Source: Gemmatimonadaceae bacterium
GTDB lineage: Bacteria; Gemmatimonadota; Gemmatimonadetes; Gemmatimonadales; Gemmatimonadaceae
Length of the DNA stretch: 32,657 nt
Assembly: GCA_013813715.1 (NCBI GenBank)
Contig: JACCRF010000054.1
Span: 1-32,657, forward strand
Reading direction: 5' to 3'
This document shows, one piece after another, positions 16,401-24,510 of this stretch (position 1 is the first letter of the stretch; each line of letters begins with the position of its first letter). The position numbers were made by a program, and so were the translations under genes. The notes under the pieces are model-generated. The model ran no database searches, had not been told where the DNA came from, and worked only from the letters and a program-made list of their open reading frames with translations.

Positions 16401-16535
16401 ATTCGGTGTCAGTTCCGGGAACGCTTCGACGTTGAGCGTGGAGAAAGCCCATATCCCGCCCGCAACGAGCGCGAGAACCGCGGCAATGACGACCGCCCTG
16501 AATCGGAGCGCGAGCGCGATGATTCGATTGATCAT
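13452..16535 (-). CDS. czcA: Heavy-metal efflux RND pump (CzcA/CusA family)
   Basis: 1027 residues, full length. Proton-driven inner-membrane pump that exports divalent metal with its adaptor and outer-membrane channel. It has the family start (FRAVVIAAVLALVAGGIWAF, NVEAFPELTPNQV), FYNQGEVVDNTTRTVFRNLL, and the membrane motif DFGLIVDASVVMMEN near 393-407. The D, D and E of that motif correspond to the proton-relay acids of CzcA-type pumps. That argues for Co, Zn, Cd or Ni rather than Cu, though the DAS in place of DGA or DSA leaves the metal open. It starts two bases after the adaptor gene and ends facing the importer operon. Confidence 0.93.
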   Translation of the reverse strand: MINRIIALALRFRAVVIAAVLALVAGGIWAFSTLNVEAFPELTPNQVLVMTSAPGLSATEIENLISYPIETEMLGLPRTENVRSISKPGVSVVTVTFSDDVDLYFARAQVQQKMLDAAMELPHGYQPMLGPAATAMGEAYQYLVESDRVSPIELRNLQEYVIKPRLRTIPGVADINAWGGLVQQFQVLTDPARLSGYGLTLQDLETAIAKNNDNFGAGYIEEKGERLRVRGLGRVTGTADIGNVVVATRGGTPIFVRDVAEVVIGAMPREGAVTRDGRGEALSATVVVLKGANSHAVIEDVTARLDEIRRLLPSGVTIRPFYNQGEVVDNTTRTVFRNLLEGGLLVTLVLFLFLRNGRASLITASVIPLSLLFAFIAMRRFGVSANLMSLGALDFGLIVDASVVMMENFVRKAGVNGPASDSESRVSLIREAAFEVGRPVVFGVCIIIAVYIPIFTLQGLEGRMFEPMAFTVCVAVLGSLLLALTYVPVISSFALTSVREKQSRWFDAVRSRYSALLEGSLGHRWQVIGGAFSILLVSLLSLPFLGTEFMPRLDEGSLLIETRRIPSTALGEGVGISNEVERTLLEFPEVSGVVTNLGRPEVATETMGLYQADVYVGLKPRSEWKAGSNDELIEKMDSALAEVPGLDYEFSAPMAMRLEEVISGVRTQLGIKLFGDSLPILQAKADEIRAIVETIDGAEDVSVRVSAGAMHLELDLDRTAMARYGLNVGDVRSAVQAGIGGQTATEVIDGRRRFPVVVRFSEQYRGSPEAVGQLLLTTPAGGRIALQQVARVNVVEGPETIDHEAGQRFTVVQANVRGRDLGGFVSDVRRAVDRRVTLPTGYYVTYGGQFENQARAMKRLSLVVPLVLLVIFGLLYWAFGNGRQAGLVMLNVPFALVGGIASLWIRGINLNLSASVGFIALFGVAVLNGVVLITYTNELRAKGKALGNAVREAADTRLRPVLMTALVAGAGFLPMALSTSQGAEVQRPLATVVIGGLITSTLLTLIVLPAMYQMVEERWPHVKKTSP

Positions 16536-16537
16536 CG

Positions 16538-17797
16538 CTACATCTCCATGCCGGGCATTTTTCCTTTCTCGAACTCGGCTTTCACGACATAGGCGCCCTC
16601 GGTGACGATCAACTCGCCAAGCTTCAATCCCCGCGCGACTGGCAAGCGTGCTCCGGCGGGCGCGCTCAGCTCGACTTCTCTCCTCTCGAAACGCACGCCC
16701 CCGTCCGCTGCGGGATGCGCAACGAAAACGACATTCTTGTTACCGAGTCGCTGGACGGCCGATTCGGGAATGGTGATCGTGAGCTGCGGCGTGCCGCTCT
16801 CGACCCATACTCTTGCAAACATCTCCGGCCGCAAGCGACCGCCCGGGTTGGAGACGACGCCTCGCACCGGAAGGGATCTGGTCGTCGGATCGAAGGAAGC
16901 AGACACGCTCTGGATTCGAGCAGTGAACGTGTCCCGTGGTGCCGTCGGAACAGTGAAGCGAAGTGCAGCGCCGACCCGGACTGCGCTGGCACTCCCCTCT
17001 GGCAACGCGACGGTCAGCCAGAGGCTCGAGGGATCGGTGACCGTTATGAGTGGTGCACCTGCGCTCACGACCGCACCGGCGGCGACGTCGCGGGTCGTGA
17101 CTACTCCGCCGATCGGAGATCTCAACGTCATCGTGCCTGCGCGTACGTCAATGCCGAGCTGGGAGGCGTTCGACTGCGATCGCCGCAGCTCAGAAATCGC
17201 CTGAGCAACACCGGCCCGTGCCAGCTCGTCATCGGCGATCGCTCGCTCGTAGTCCTGCCGCGGAATGGCCTTGAGGGCGAGAAGCCGCTCAGCGCGATCT
17301 TTCGCCGACTTCGCGTAGACCGCGGCAGCGCGGCGCGATGTCAGCTCAGCGCGGGCTTTCCCGAGGTCGGCCTGGGCCATGCTGGCTTCCGGACTTTGCA
17401 GAGTGACGAGGCGACCGCCGCCGGCAACGCGATCGCCCGGACTCACGTGCACGGCTATGACCCTCGCTTGCACAGGCGCCGCGAGGCGCGCCGTTCGGTC
17501 GTCGTTCGCTACTAGCTGACCGGGAACTTCGACGAGCCCGGACATCGACGACTGCACTACCGCATTCCACTTGACGCGTGAGTGAGTTAACTGCGCTGCG
17601 CTGAACTCGACCGATACCTCCGCCTCAGCAGGAGCCAATCCAGACATCTTCGCCGCAGTATCGACGGCCGATGCCCGACCCTCGTTCTCAGCCGCGCCCC
17701 TTTCGGCCGTGCATCCGCTTGCAGACGCCAGCACCACGATGAGCGAAATCGCAATTCGATGTCTCATCGACCATGAGGGTACAATTGACCGTTCCAT
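16538..17797 (-). CDS. czcB: RND membrane-fusion adaptor (CzcB family)
   Basis: 419 residues. Periplasmic adaptor linking pump and outer-membrane channel. The signal is MRHRIAISLIVVLASASGC with a lipobox-like ASGC, so it is probably lipid-anchored. Biotinyl-lipoyl-like halves (VIAVHVSPGDRVAGGGRLVT and MTLRSPIGGVVTTRDV) flank a helical hairpin, followed by a beta-barrel (LRFTVPTAPRDTF). The start at 17797 overlaps the channel gene stop as TGATG; the ATG at 17767 would give a more usual signal peptide. No His-rich N-terminus of the CzcB type is seen. Confidence 0.9.
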   Translation of the reverse strand: MERSIVPSWSMRHRIAISLIVVLASASGCTAERGAAENEGRASAVDTAAKMSGLAPAEAEVSVEFSAAQLTHSRVKWNAVVQSSMSGLVEVPGQLVANDDRTARLAAPVQARVIAVHVSPGDRVAGGGRLVTLQSPEASMAQADLGKARAELTSRRAAAVYAKSAKDRAERLLALKAIPRQDYERAIADDELARAGVAQAISELRRSQSNASQLGIDVRAGTMTLRSPIGGVVTTRDVAAGAVVSAGAPLITVTDPSSLWLTVALPEGSASAVRVGAALRFTVPTAPRDTFTARIQSVSASFDPTTRSLPVRGVVSNPGGRLRPEMFARVWVESGTPQLTITIPESAVQRLGNKNVVFVAHPAADGGVRFERREVELSAPAGARLPVARGLKLGELIVTEGAYVVKAEFEKGKMPGMEM

Positions 17798-19089
17798 CAG
17801 CGTGCTCTCTCGGCCGAAGGATGAACGAGCGTCAAAGCGATGAACTGATGCTCCCGCGTAAAGAGTGCTCGGTAGTAGAGCTGACGCGCTTCGGCGAGTG
17901 CGCGAGCCGCTTCGAGCACCTGGGTCAGCGGGGTTGCTCCCTCGCGGTATGCTCCCTCCGCTATCCGTCGCGCTTCTTCGGCGCGCCGAATCAAACCTCC
18001 CTGCATTCGAGCGAGCTGCGCCGAGAGGGTTTCGACCGCGGCGTAAGTCGCGCTGACCTCAGCAACGATCTCCCTCTCGGACAACTGGCGATCGAACGCC
18101 GCGATGCGTCTCTCCGCCACCGCGCGCTGAATCTCCCCTCGGTTCTGGTCAAAGAGAGGAAGTGTGACGCTGAGTCCCGCAATCATTGAACGAGTTCCGC
18201 TCATAGTCTTGAGCCCCGTCATCAGCCCCAGGTCGCGCACGATCGCATTCCGCTGAACCGAAACTCCCGATGCGGCGGCGGCGATTCGTGCGTCTGCGGC
18301 CGCGAGCTCCGGACGGTTCGTCACGGCTCGAGCGACAACATCTTCGAGCGGAGGGAGAGGTGCCGGCCTCCAGGCGGATTCCGCCGCCCGCGCAGGATCG
18401 ATATCGAATTGGTTCGTCCCGATGAGCGAGGCGAGCTCGGACCGCGAGCGAGCGACATCGACTCTGGCCAATGCGAGATCCGTCTCCGCTCGATCGCGCT
18501 CTAGCTCCAGCCGAATCAGGTCGACTTCAGCGGCCGCGCCTTCCCTGACTCGTGCGGCGGTGTACGTGATGAGCGAATCGACCCACGCCCGGCTCTCGTC
18601 CAGCGAGGATACAGAGACTTGCGCAAGCGCCGCGCTGTAAAACGCGCCGACGGCGTCCAACGATGCTGACCGGCGCACCGATTGGAGCTCTGCTTCAGCG
18701 GCCCGAACCTCCGCGTTCGCCTGCGCGGACCGGGGACGGAGCTGATACAGTGGCGCGAGCGGGATCATCGCTGTCGCAGAGGTCTCCTTCTCGAGCCCGG
18801 CGGGCGTCGCTTGCCCCGGGAAGCCGGTGTCCTCTACCTGATAGCTGAGGGTCGGATTGATCCAGCTCCGCGCCGTTCGGCGGCTTCCCTCGGCGGCCCG
18901 CACTCTTTCGCCCGCGGCAGCAATGCGCGGATTACTGTTCAGCACCATCGAGATCACAGCCGTTACCGTCAGCGGCTGTTGCGCCTGACCCTTGCTCGCG
19001 GCCGAAATCTGGCACTCGAGCAGCAAGGGCCAGGCAAGGATGACGAAGGCGCCAATCGAGCGGATTGGTCGCATGACTGAATAATTCAA
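17797..19089 (-). CDS. czcC: RND outer-membrane channel (TolC/CzcC family)
   Basis: 430 residues. Outer-membrane efflux channel. It starts at TTG 19089, supported by GGGGAG six bases upstream; an ATG at 19074 is the alternative. Signal region IGAFVILAWPLLLECQI, then two repeated helical halves (NPRIAAAGERVRAAEGSRR and NRPELAAADARIAAAASGV) typical of the family, and VTLPLFDQNRGEIQRAVAE, a CzcC/CusC-like phrase. First of three overlapping genes for the pump. Confidence 0.9.
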   Translation of the reverse strand: MNYSVMRPIRSIGAFVILAWPLLLECQISAASKGQAQQPLTVTAVISMVLNSNPRIAAAGERVRAAEGSRRTARSWINPTLSYQVEDTGFPGQATPAGLEKETSATAMIPLAPLYQLRPRSAQANAEVRAAEAELQSVRRSASLDAVGAFYSAALAQVSVSSLDESRAWVDSLITYTAARVREGAAAEVDLIRLELERDRAETDLALARVDVARSRSELASLIGTNQFDIDPARAAESAWRPAPLPPLEDVVARAVTNRPELAAADARIAAAASGVSVQRNAIVRDLGLMTGLKTMSGTRSMIAGLSVTLPLFDQNRGEIQRAVAERRIAAFDRQLSEREIVAEVSATYAAVETLSAQLARMQGGLIRRAEEARRIAEGAYREGATPLTQVLEAARALAEARQLYYRALFTREHQFIALTLVHPSAERAR

Positions 19090-19163
19090 GATTCACTCCC
19101 CGGGAGCGGCCGACGCCAATGCCAGTGAAGACACATGGAGCGACGACAAGTCGATTGTCTGGA

Positions 19164-19210
19164 GCGGCGCATCCTGCGCCGCGGGTGTCACGCGCTCACG
19201 CAAGAGCGCG
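19164..19210. repeat. Two adjacent perfect hairpins in the leader of czcC
   Basis: GCGGCGCA (19164-19171) pairs with TGCGCCGC (19175-19182) around TCC, and CGCGCTC (19191-19197) pairs with GAGCGCG (19204-19210) around ACGCAA. They lie between the stop of the small Cys-rich gene (19220) and the czcC start (19089). There is no T run, so they look like mRNA-stabilising or attenuating structures rather than a standard terminator. Confidence 0.45.
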
Positions 19211-19219
19211 CACAGCGCG

Positions 19220-19600
19220 TCAGGCTATGACGCGGCCTTGGGGGGGAGGAACCAGAGGTTCGTTGTCAATCGTCAGAGCTCGCCCGAGCTTTCGCGCCGC
19301 CGTGTCAAATGCGGGGTGCACGGCAATTGCCGGAGAGTCAGGAGCGACCTGCACCCCGAAGCAGTGTGAGCAACCGCAGCCGAGTGCAGCATCACGCCCC
19401 GCCCCCGCGTTAGGCGTGACGAACGCGGGCGTGGCCGATTGCTCTTCAACGCTGCGGTTGGACATGCAGGCAGACTGAGCAGAGCTGGTTTGCCCGAACG
19501 CCGCGTCGAGCAGCGGCTCGAATGAGCTGCAGCCGAGGCACCAGATCGCAAGAAAAGCGAACATAGGGCGGCCGAAGCGAACGATTTGTGAGCGGCTCAT
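19220..19600 (-). CDS. Small exported Cys-rich protein upstream of the efflux operon
   Basis: 126 residues. Signal region RFGRPMFAFLAIWCLGCSS suggests a lipoprotein or exported protein. The middle has GCGCSHCFG, a compact Cys/His group that could bind a metal ion, resembling small DUF2946-type proteins found beside czc/cus genes. The ATG at 19600 has no ribosome-binding site, but a TATATT box lies 9 bases before it, so it may be read from a leaderless mRNA. A metal-binding or sensing role is inferred from neighbours. Confidence 0.65.
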   Translation of the reverse strand: MSRSQIVRFGRPMFAFLAIWCLGCSSFEPLLDAAFGQTSSAQSACMSNRSVEEQSATPAFVTPNAGAGRDAALGCGCSHCFGVQVAPDSPAIAVHPAFDTAARKLGRALTIDNEPLVPPPQGRVIA

Positions 19601-19609
19601 GAGAAAGGG

Positions 19610-19634
19610 AATATATCGGCTGGCTCGAGGAGCC
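19610..19634 (-). promoter_or_regulatory. TATATT box with adjacent perfect dyad, candidate metal-responsive promoter
   Basis: On the minus strand TATATT (19615-19610) precedes the ATG at 19600. Six bases further upstream GGCTC-CTC-GAGCC (19634-19622) is a perfect inverted repeat placed where a -35/spacer operator would sit. A repressor or MerR-type regulator could bind there. The -35 box is not clear. Confidence 0.35.
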
Positions 19635-19677
19635 GTGAGCCTTTTTTCACCGCGCCACCACAGGCCCGTTCAAAGGC

Positions 19678-21936
19678 TCAGCGCCCCGAACCTTCTAACC
19701 AGAGCGCCGCCTGGCCCAGACTGATCCCGCCATCGTTCGGTGGCACCTCGCGGTTCGTCCAGAGGTGGATTGGCGTCGAGCCCAGGTACGCCGCGACGTC
19801 CGCGAGCAGGAGGTCGTTCTGGAACACGCCGCCTGAAACCACGGCGGTATCGGTCGCCTCTTCCTCGCAGAGCGCGACGACCGCGTCGGCGATCCCTCGT
19901 GCGAGCCCACGGTGGAACGCGCGCGCGATCTCCGCCACACCGCGTCCCCTTCGTCGATCCTCGACGATTGCCAGCAGCGCCGGCAAAAAATCCAGCTCTG
20001 CGCCCGCGAATGGAACAGTGTAGAGCTCCGCCGCGCCGGCCCGCCGTGCCAACTGCTCCAGCCAGATCGCCGCTTGACCCTCGAACGTGACTTCGCGCGT
20101 GAACCCCAGGAGCGCTGCAACCGTATCGAAGAGGCGGCCGACAGAGGTCGTACGGAATGTCCGTACGGAGCTGTCGACAAGCCGGCGCGCCGCGAAGTAG
20201 CGCTCTGGAAAGCCGAATGGCGGTGCCGTGAGGTCGGGAAGCCCGTCGACGCCCGCGAGAAACCCTGCGGCGGCTTGCACCGGCCATCGCGCCGCTGCAT
20301 CGCCGCCGGGGAGCACCGCCGCGCGCAGATGAGCTACGCGCCGGAACCCGCCAAGAACACTCCCCGCGAAGAACTCACCACCCCAGATCGTGCCGTCGTC
20401 GCCGTAGCCAGTTCCGTCGAATACCACGCCGATAACGCGCTTCTCCAGCTCGCCGCGCTCGGCGAGCACGCTGGCGACGTGCGCTCGATGGTGTTGGACT
20501 GCGCGCCGTTGCCGGCAGGGCAGCGTGAGCGCGTAGGATGTGGACGCGTACTGTGGATGGAGATCGTGCACGACTCCGAGGTCGTCGTGAGTCACGTCGT
20601 GCATGACCATCAGATCGCGAATCGTCTCCTCGAACGCGACATATGCGTCATGGTGTTCGAGATCTCCGACGTGCTGACTCATGACCGCCTCGCCGTCGAC
20701 GACGAGCGTGATCGTGTTCTTGAGGTCAGCCCCGAGCGCGAGGATCGGGTGCGTCGTCGGAAGGCGGGCCACAGAGCTCGGCGCGTACCCACGCGCGCGC
20801 CGGAGCACCACCGGGCCCAGCGCCCCCACTGTCGCCACCGAATCGTCAATCCGACGGGCGATCGGCCGCTCGCCCACGAGGAACGCGTCAGCGATGCCCG
20901 ATAGCCGGTCGAGTGCGTCGTCGTCGCGGTAGGCGATCGGCTCGCTCGAGTGGTTCGCGCTCGTCATCACTAGCAGGTCAGGGGCGCCGCGCGCGAAGAG
21001 CAGGTGATGCAATGGTGTGTAGGGCAGCATCACGCCCAGATCGAGATTCTCCGGTGACACGCCGCGGAGCTCGTTCCGCGCGGGCGCGAGCACAATCGGG
21101 CGCTGGCGCGAGGTGAGCAGTACTTCGGCCTCGGGCGAGAGTACCACGGCGGCGCGGGCCACGCCGACGTCACTCGCCATGACGGCGAACGGGCGATCCT
21201 TGCGGAACTTGCGCGTCCGCAGCAACGCGACCGCCTCGCCAAGCGCGGCGTCGCAGGCGAGGTGGTATCCCCCCAGCCCCTTTATCGCGACGATTCTGCC
21301 CGCTCGAAGCGCGCCAACAGCCTCCGTGATCGCGGCTTCGTCGCCCGCCACCGTTCGTGCGCCGTCCCTGAACAGGTAATGCGGGCCGCAGTCCCCACAA
21401 GCGAGAGGTTGGGCGTGAAAGCGCCGGTCCGCCGGGTCGCGATACTCGCCGGAGCAGCTCACGCACATGCGCCAGTTCCACATTGTCGTTCTCGGCCGGT
21501 CATACGGGAGGCCGAGAACGATGGAGAAGCGGGGACCGCAGTTAGTGCAGGTGATGTAGGGATACCCGTGGCGCCTCTCTGTCGGCTCGAACAGCTCAGC
21601 CAGGCACGCTTCACACACCGGCAGGTCAGGCGAGATACGCGCCGTGGGACGATCTCGCAGCACGCTGTCGATAATCTGGAATTGTTCGAAGCCGGAAACT
21701 TCAGCCGGCGAGACTTCGACGGACTCCACACGCGCTGCCGGGGGCGGGTGCCCCTCGAGCTCCAAAATGAACGACGTAAGCGCATCGTCTCGCCCCTCGG
21801 CGTGGATTCGCACGCCGTCGCCGTCGTTGAGCACCCACCCCGTCAGTCCATGGGTGGCCGCAAGGCGGAACACAAACGGCCGAAAGCCGACCCCCTGAAC
21901 GATGCCACGCACGCGAATCGAGCGGGCGCACGTCAC
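19678..21936 (-). CDS. hypF: Carbamoyltransferase HypF
   Basis: 752 residues from GTG at 21936. An in-frame ATG at 22179 would add an Arg-rich tail overlapping the neighbouring gene, so the shorter form, with the family's usual length, is preferred. HypF makes the thiocarbamate on HypE that becomes the cyanide ligands of the active site. Domains in order: acylphosphatase (GIVQGVGFRPFVFRLA), two zinc-finger pairs (CEACLAELF with CTNCGPRF; CVSCSGEY with CGDCGPHY), a YrdC-like domain (GRIVAIKGLGGYHLACDA) and a Kae1-like domain (VQHHRAHVASV, FDGTGYGDDGTIWGGEF, VVSGGVFQND). Last gene of the hyp operon. Confidence 0.95.
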   Translation of the reverse strand: MTCARSIRVRGIVQGVGFRPFVFRLAATHGLTGWVLNDGDGVRIHAEGRDDALTSFILELEGHPPPAARVESVEVSPAEVSGFEQFQIIDSVLRDRPTARISPDLPVCEACLAELFEPTERRHGYPYITCTNCGPRFSIVLGLPYDRPRTTMWNWRMCVSCSGEYRDPADRRFHAQPLACGDCGPHYLFRDGARTVAGDEAAITEAVGALRAGRIVAIKGLGGYHLACDAALGEAVALLRTRKFRKDRPFAVMASDVGVARAAVVLSPEAEVLLTSRQRPIVLAPARNELRGVSPENLDLGVMLPYTPLHHLLFARGAPDLLVMTSANHSSEPIAYRDDDALDRLSGIADAFLVGERPIARRIDDSVATVGALGPVVLRRARGYAPSSVARLPTTHPILALGADLKNTITLVVDGEAVMSQHVGDLEHHDAYVAFEETIRDLMVMHDVTHDDLGVVHDLHPQYASTSYALTLPCRQRRAVQHHRAHVASVLAERGELEKRVIGVVFDGTGYGDDGTIWGGEFFAGSVLGGFRRVAHLRAAVLPGGDAAARWPVQAAAGFLAGVDGLPDLTAPPFGFPERYFAARRLVDSSVRTFRTTSVGRLFDTVAALLGFTREVTFEGQAAIWLEQLARRAGAAELYTVPFAGAELDFLPALLAIVEDRRRGRGVAEIARAFHRGLARGIADAVVALCEEEATDTAVVSGGVFQNDLLLADVAAYLGSTPIHLWTNREVPPNDGGISLGQAALWLEGSGR

Positions 21937-21995
21937 TGGGCTACCGGCTAGTCCAGGTGTAGCCGATCCCGCTGGAGGCACCGCGTCCAGGCTGG

Positions 21996-22250
21996 CTACG
22001 GCGCCTCGCCTCGCGGCGGGGAGACCACGCAGCCTCGACCCTGCCAGCCGATCTGGGCAACCCGGCCTCTTTCGACGAGCACGGGTACCGTGCGCCGGCC
22101 ACTGGTGAGCTCGAGCATTCGCTTGAGCGCCGCCTGGTCGGCCTCGACGTCGTATTCCGCGAATGTCCTCCCCTCCCACAACAGCTGCTCGCGAAGCTCG
22201 GCCGTGTAGAGACAGCTCGCGGTGCCGTACAGCTCGACGTCGTCAGCCAT
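21996..22250 (-). CDS. Glutaredoxin-like protein in the hyp operon
   Basis: 84 residues with a thioredoxin fold pattern: VELYGTASCLYTAELREQL holds a single active-site cysteine (C13, CLYT rather than CPYC), and RRTVPVLV gives the cis-proline. A second cysteine is near the end (GRGC). The ATG overlaps the SIS gene stop by eight bases, and hypF follows 59 bases later. It may handle thiols or FeS clusters during hydrogenase assembly; that is inferred from context. Confidence 0.85.
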   Translation of the reverse strand: MADDVELYGTASCLYTAELREQLLWEGRTFAEYDVEADQAALKRMLELTSGRRTVPVLVERGRVAQIGWQGRGCVVSPPRGEAP

Positions 22251-23424
22251 GCTCGATCATCCCGATGGCGTCCCGCATCACATGATAGATCGAAGCGTGC
22301 ACTTCCTGAATGCGGGGGATGTAATCGGACGGCACCACAATCGCAAAATCGGCGAGGCCACGCCGTAGAATCTCTCCGCCGTCGGAACCAAGCAACGCGA
22401 CGGTGAGCAGACCTCGCTTCCTCGCTTCGACGAGAGCGGCGGTGATGTTTGCGGAGCCGCCGCTCGTGGACAAGGCAATGGCAACGTCCTCGCCGCTGGC
22501 GTGGGCGATCAACTGGCGGAGGAAGACAACCTCCGCTCCGACGTCGTTGGCGATCGCGCTGATGTTTGCCGGCTCCATCGACAGCGACACGGCCGGGATG
22601 CGCCGATACTCCTTGGGCGGCGCAACGCAGTCGATCGCCCAGTCGTTGGCGTCGGTCGCCGAGCCTCCGTTGCCGAACAGGATGAGCTTGCCGCCGATCG
22701 CGATCCGATCGTGCATCGCGCGCACCGCCTGCGCGATCCGTTCCGACTGCGCGCGGGCAACCTCAACCCGCAGCTGCGCGACGTCACTCGCCTTCGCCTG
22801 AATCGAACGCGCAACGTCGCCGAGGACGGCCGTCGTGTCCTGCTTCACCTGCCCGAGGAACGGGTAGAGGAAGCCTGCGTCCCCGACTTCGTGGCCCAGC
22901 TCGCGGTGCTCGAAGAAGACGTGCACCGTTTCCCAGAGAGTGTGGTACAGGATCTCGATGATTTCCTGATGGATGAACGGATCCGGAGACGGGGGTTCGA
23001 GCACGTAATCGGCGTCGCGGCCGGACAGGGCGAGCGTCAGCGCCCCGATGGCGCGCAGTTCGGCAAGGACAGCGGCGACTTCGGGATCGCCTGTCGGCGC
23101 CGCGAACCCCAGCGCGATATCGTCTGGGCGACAGATCGCCGGTGCCCATTCCGCAAAGGCAATCGATAGATCGAGTCCGGGAAGCGCCCGCTTGCCCACA
23201 ATCACCGGGTGCACAAATTCCACGGATACGTGTTGAGCGTCCGTCGCGTACGCTCCTCTGCCGAATGCCAGCAATCGGCCGCCGCGAAGAAATCGTTCCG
23301 CCATTTCCTGACACAAGGTGGCCAGCCGCTCCGCTTCGCGGGCGAAGCACGCTTCCGAGACGTCATTGCGAGCGAGCAGGCCGTCGGCGACGAGGGTCAC
23401 CTGGTCTCTCGCGTCGGTGATCAT
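22243..23424 (-). CDS. Double SIS-domain protein, GmhA-like
   Basis: 393 residues from ATG at 23424; the longer open frame overlaps hypE and has no protein-like start. There are two sugar-isomerase (SIS) domains in tandem. The first (RGGRLLAFGRGAYATDAQHV) is divergent; the second (GGKLILFGNGGSATDANDWA, then ALSTSGGSANITAAL) keeps the phosphosugar-binding serines of phosphoheptose isomerase. GmhA-like genes are known inside hyp operons of high-affinity hydrogenases, but their role there is unclear; a sugar-phosphate-derived step in ligand synthesis has not been shown to my knowledge. It starts 23 bases after the hypE stop and overlaps the glutaredoxin gene. Confidence 0.87.
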   Translation of the reverse strand: MITDARDQVTLVADGLLARNDVSEACFAREAERLATLCQEMAERFLRGGRLLAFGRGAYATDAQHVSVEFVHPVIVGKRALPGLDLSIAFAEWAPAICRPDDIALGFAAPTGDPEVAAVLAELRAIGALTLALSGRDADYVLEPPSPDPFIHQEIIEILYHTLWETVHVFFEHRELGHEVGDAGFLYPFLGQVKQDTTAVLGDVARSIQAKASDVAQLRVEVARAQSERIAQAVRAMHDRIAIGGKLILFGNGGSATDANDWAIDCVAPPKEYRRIPAVSLSMEPANISAIANDVGAEVVFLRQLIAHASGEDVAIALSTSGGSANITAALVEARKRGLLTVALLGSDGGEILRRGLADFAIVVPSDYIPRIQEVHASIYHVMRDAIGMIEHG

Positions 23425-23447
23425 GATCGTCCGCTGCGCGACCACGG

Positions 23448-24479
23448 CTAGCAGATTCTGGGAAGCGGGTCCCCAACCAGCATGTCCACGACCCGGCTGC
23501 CCCCGTATGCGGAGGCAGCAAGCACCGTCCTCGCAGGCTGCTCGCGCACCTCGCCAATTATGACAGCGCCCTCGCCGCCGCGGACGGAGCGTACGGCGTC
23601 GATCGCCGCGTCGGCATGCTCCGGCGCGAGCACGGCGAGGAACTGACCCTCGTTCGCGATATGCAGCGGCTCGAGGCCGAGCAACTCGCAGGCGCCACGC
23701 ACCTCGTCGCGCACGGGAATTCGGTCCTCCCACAGGACGATCCCCAGCCGCGTATCCGCGGCGAGCTCATTGAGCGCGCTCGCGACGCCGCCTCGAGTCG
23801 GATCGCGCATCCAGCGGATGCCACCCCCGACCCGTTCCACCAGTCGCTCGATCATGGGGTACACCGATCGCGTATCCGAGCAAAGGTCTGCCTCCAGATC
23901 GAGCTCACCGCGCGCGAGCAGGATGGTGATGCCGTGGTCCCCAATCGGTCCGGAGAGCATGATCCGGTCGCCCGGGCGAACCGACGCCGCGGCGCACTGC
24001 ACCCGGATGTCCGCGATTCCAATGCCGGCTGTCGTGATGTACATCCCGTCGGCCTCGCCGTGCTCCACCACTTTCGTGTCGCCGCCGACGACCGAAACGC
24101 CCGCCTGGCGCGCGGCAGCGGCAACCGCGCGCAGCTCGATCTCCAGCGCCTCAGTGGAGAGGCCGGCCTCGAGAATGAGCGTCACTAGCAGCGCAACGGG
24201 CTTCGCGCCTGCCACGGCGAGGTCGTTGACCGTTCCGTTCACAGCCAGGTCGCCGATCGAGCCACCTGGAAAACGGAGCGGCCGCACCACGAAGCTGTCC
24301 GCGGTTACGGCGAGCCGTGCCCCTCCGAGTTCGAGGAAGGCGGCATCGCCCAGCGAATCCAGCAATGGTCCACCAAGCACCGGGGCGATGAGCCCCTCAA
24401 TCAGCCGCCGGGTTGCCTTGCCACCGGCGCCGTGCGCCATCTCGATCTGGGCATCGTGAAAGCGAATCGGGGGCTGCAC
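23448..24479 (-). CDS. hypE: Hydrogenase maturation protein HypE
   Basis: 343 residues from GTG at 24479. It dehydrates the thiocarbamate received from HypF to thiocyanate and gives cyanide to iron on HypCD. Diagnostic parts are EMAHGAGGKATRRLIEGL, NGTVNDLAVAGAKPVALLV, VVGGDTKVVEHG, RDPTRGGVASALNEL and the C-terminal PRIC, whose last cysteine carries the group. It lies 31 bases after hypD. Confidence 0.96.
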   Translation of the reverse strand: MQPPIRFHDAQIEMAHGAGGKATRRLIEGLIAPVLGGPLLDSLGDAAFLELGGARLAVTADSFVVRPLRFPGGSIGDLAVNGTVNDLAVAGAKPVALLVTLILEAGLSTEALEIELRAVAAAARQAGVSVVGGDTKVVEHGEADGMYITTAGIGIADIRVQCAAASVRPGDRIMLSGPIGDHGITILLARGELDLEADLCSDTRSVYPMIERLVERVGGGIRWMRDPTRGGVASALNELAADTRLGIVLWEDRIPVRDEVRGACELLGLEPLHIANEGQFLAVLAPEHADAAIDAVRSVRGGEGAVIIGEVREQPARTVLAASAYGGSRVVDMLVGDPLPRIC

Positions 24480-24510
24480 GTTCGGCGCGGCAGAGATTGC
24501 TGAACAGAGT

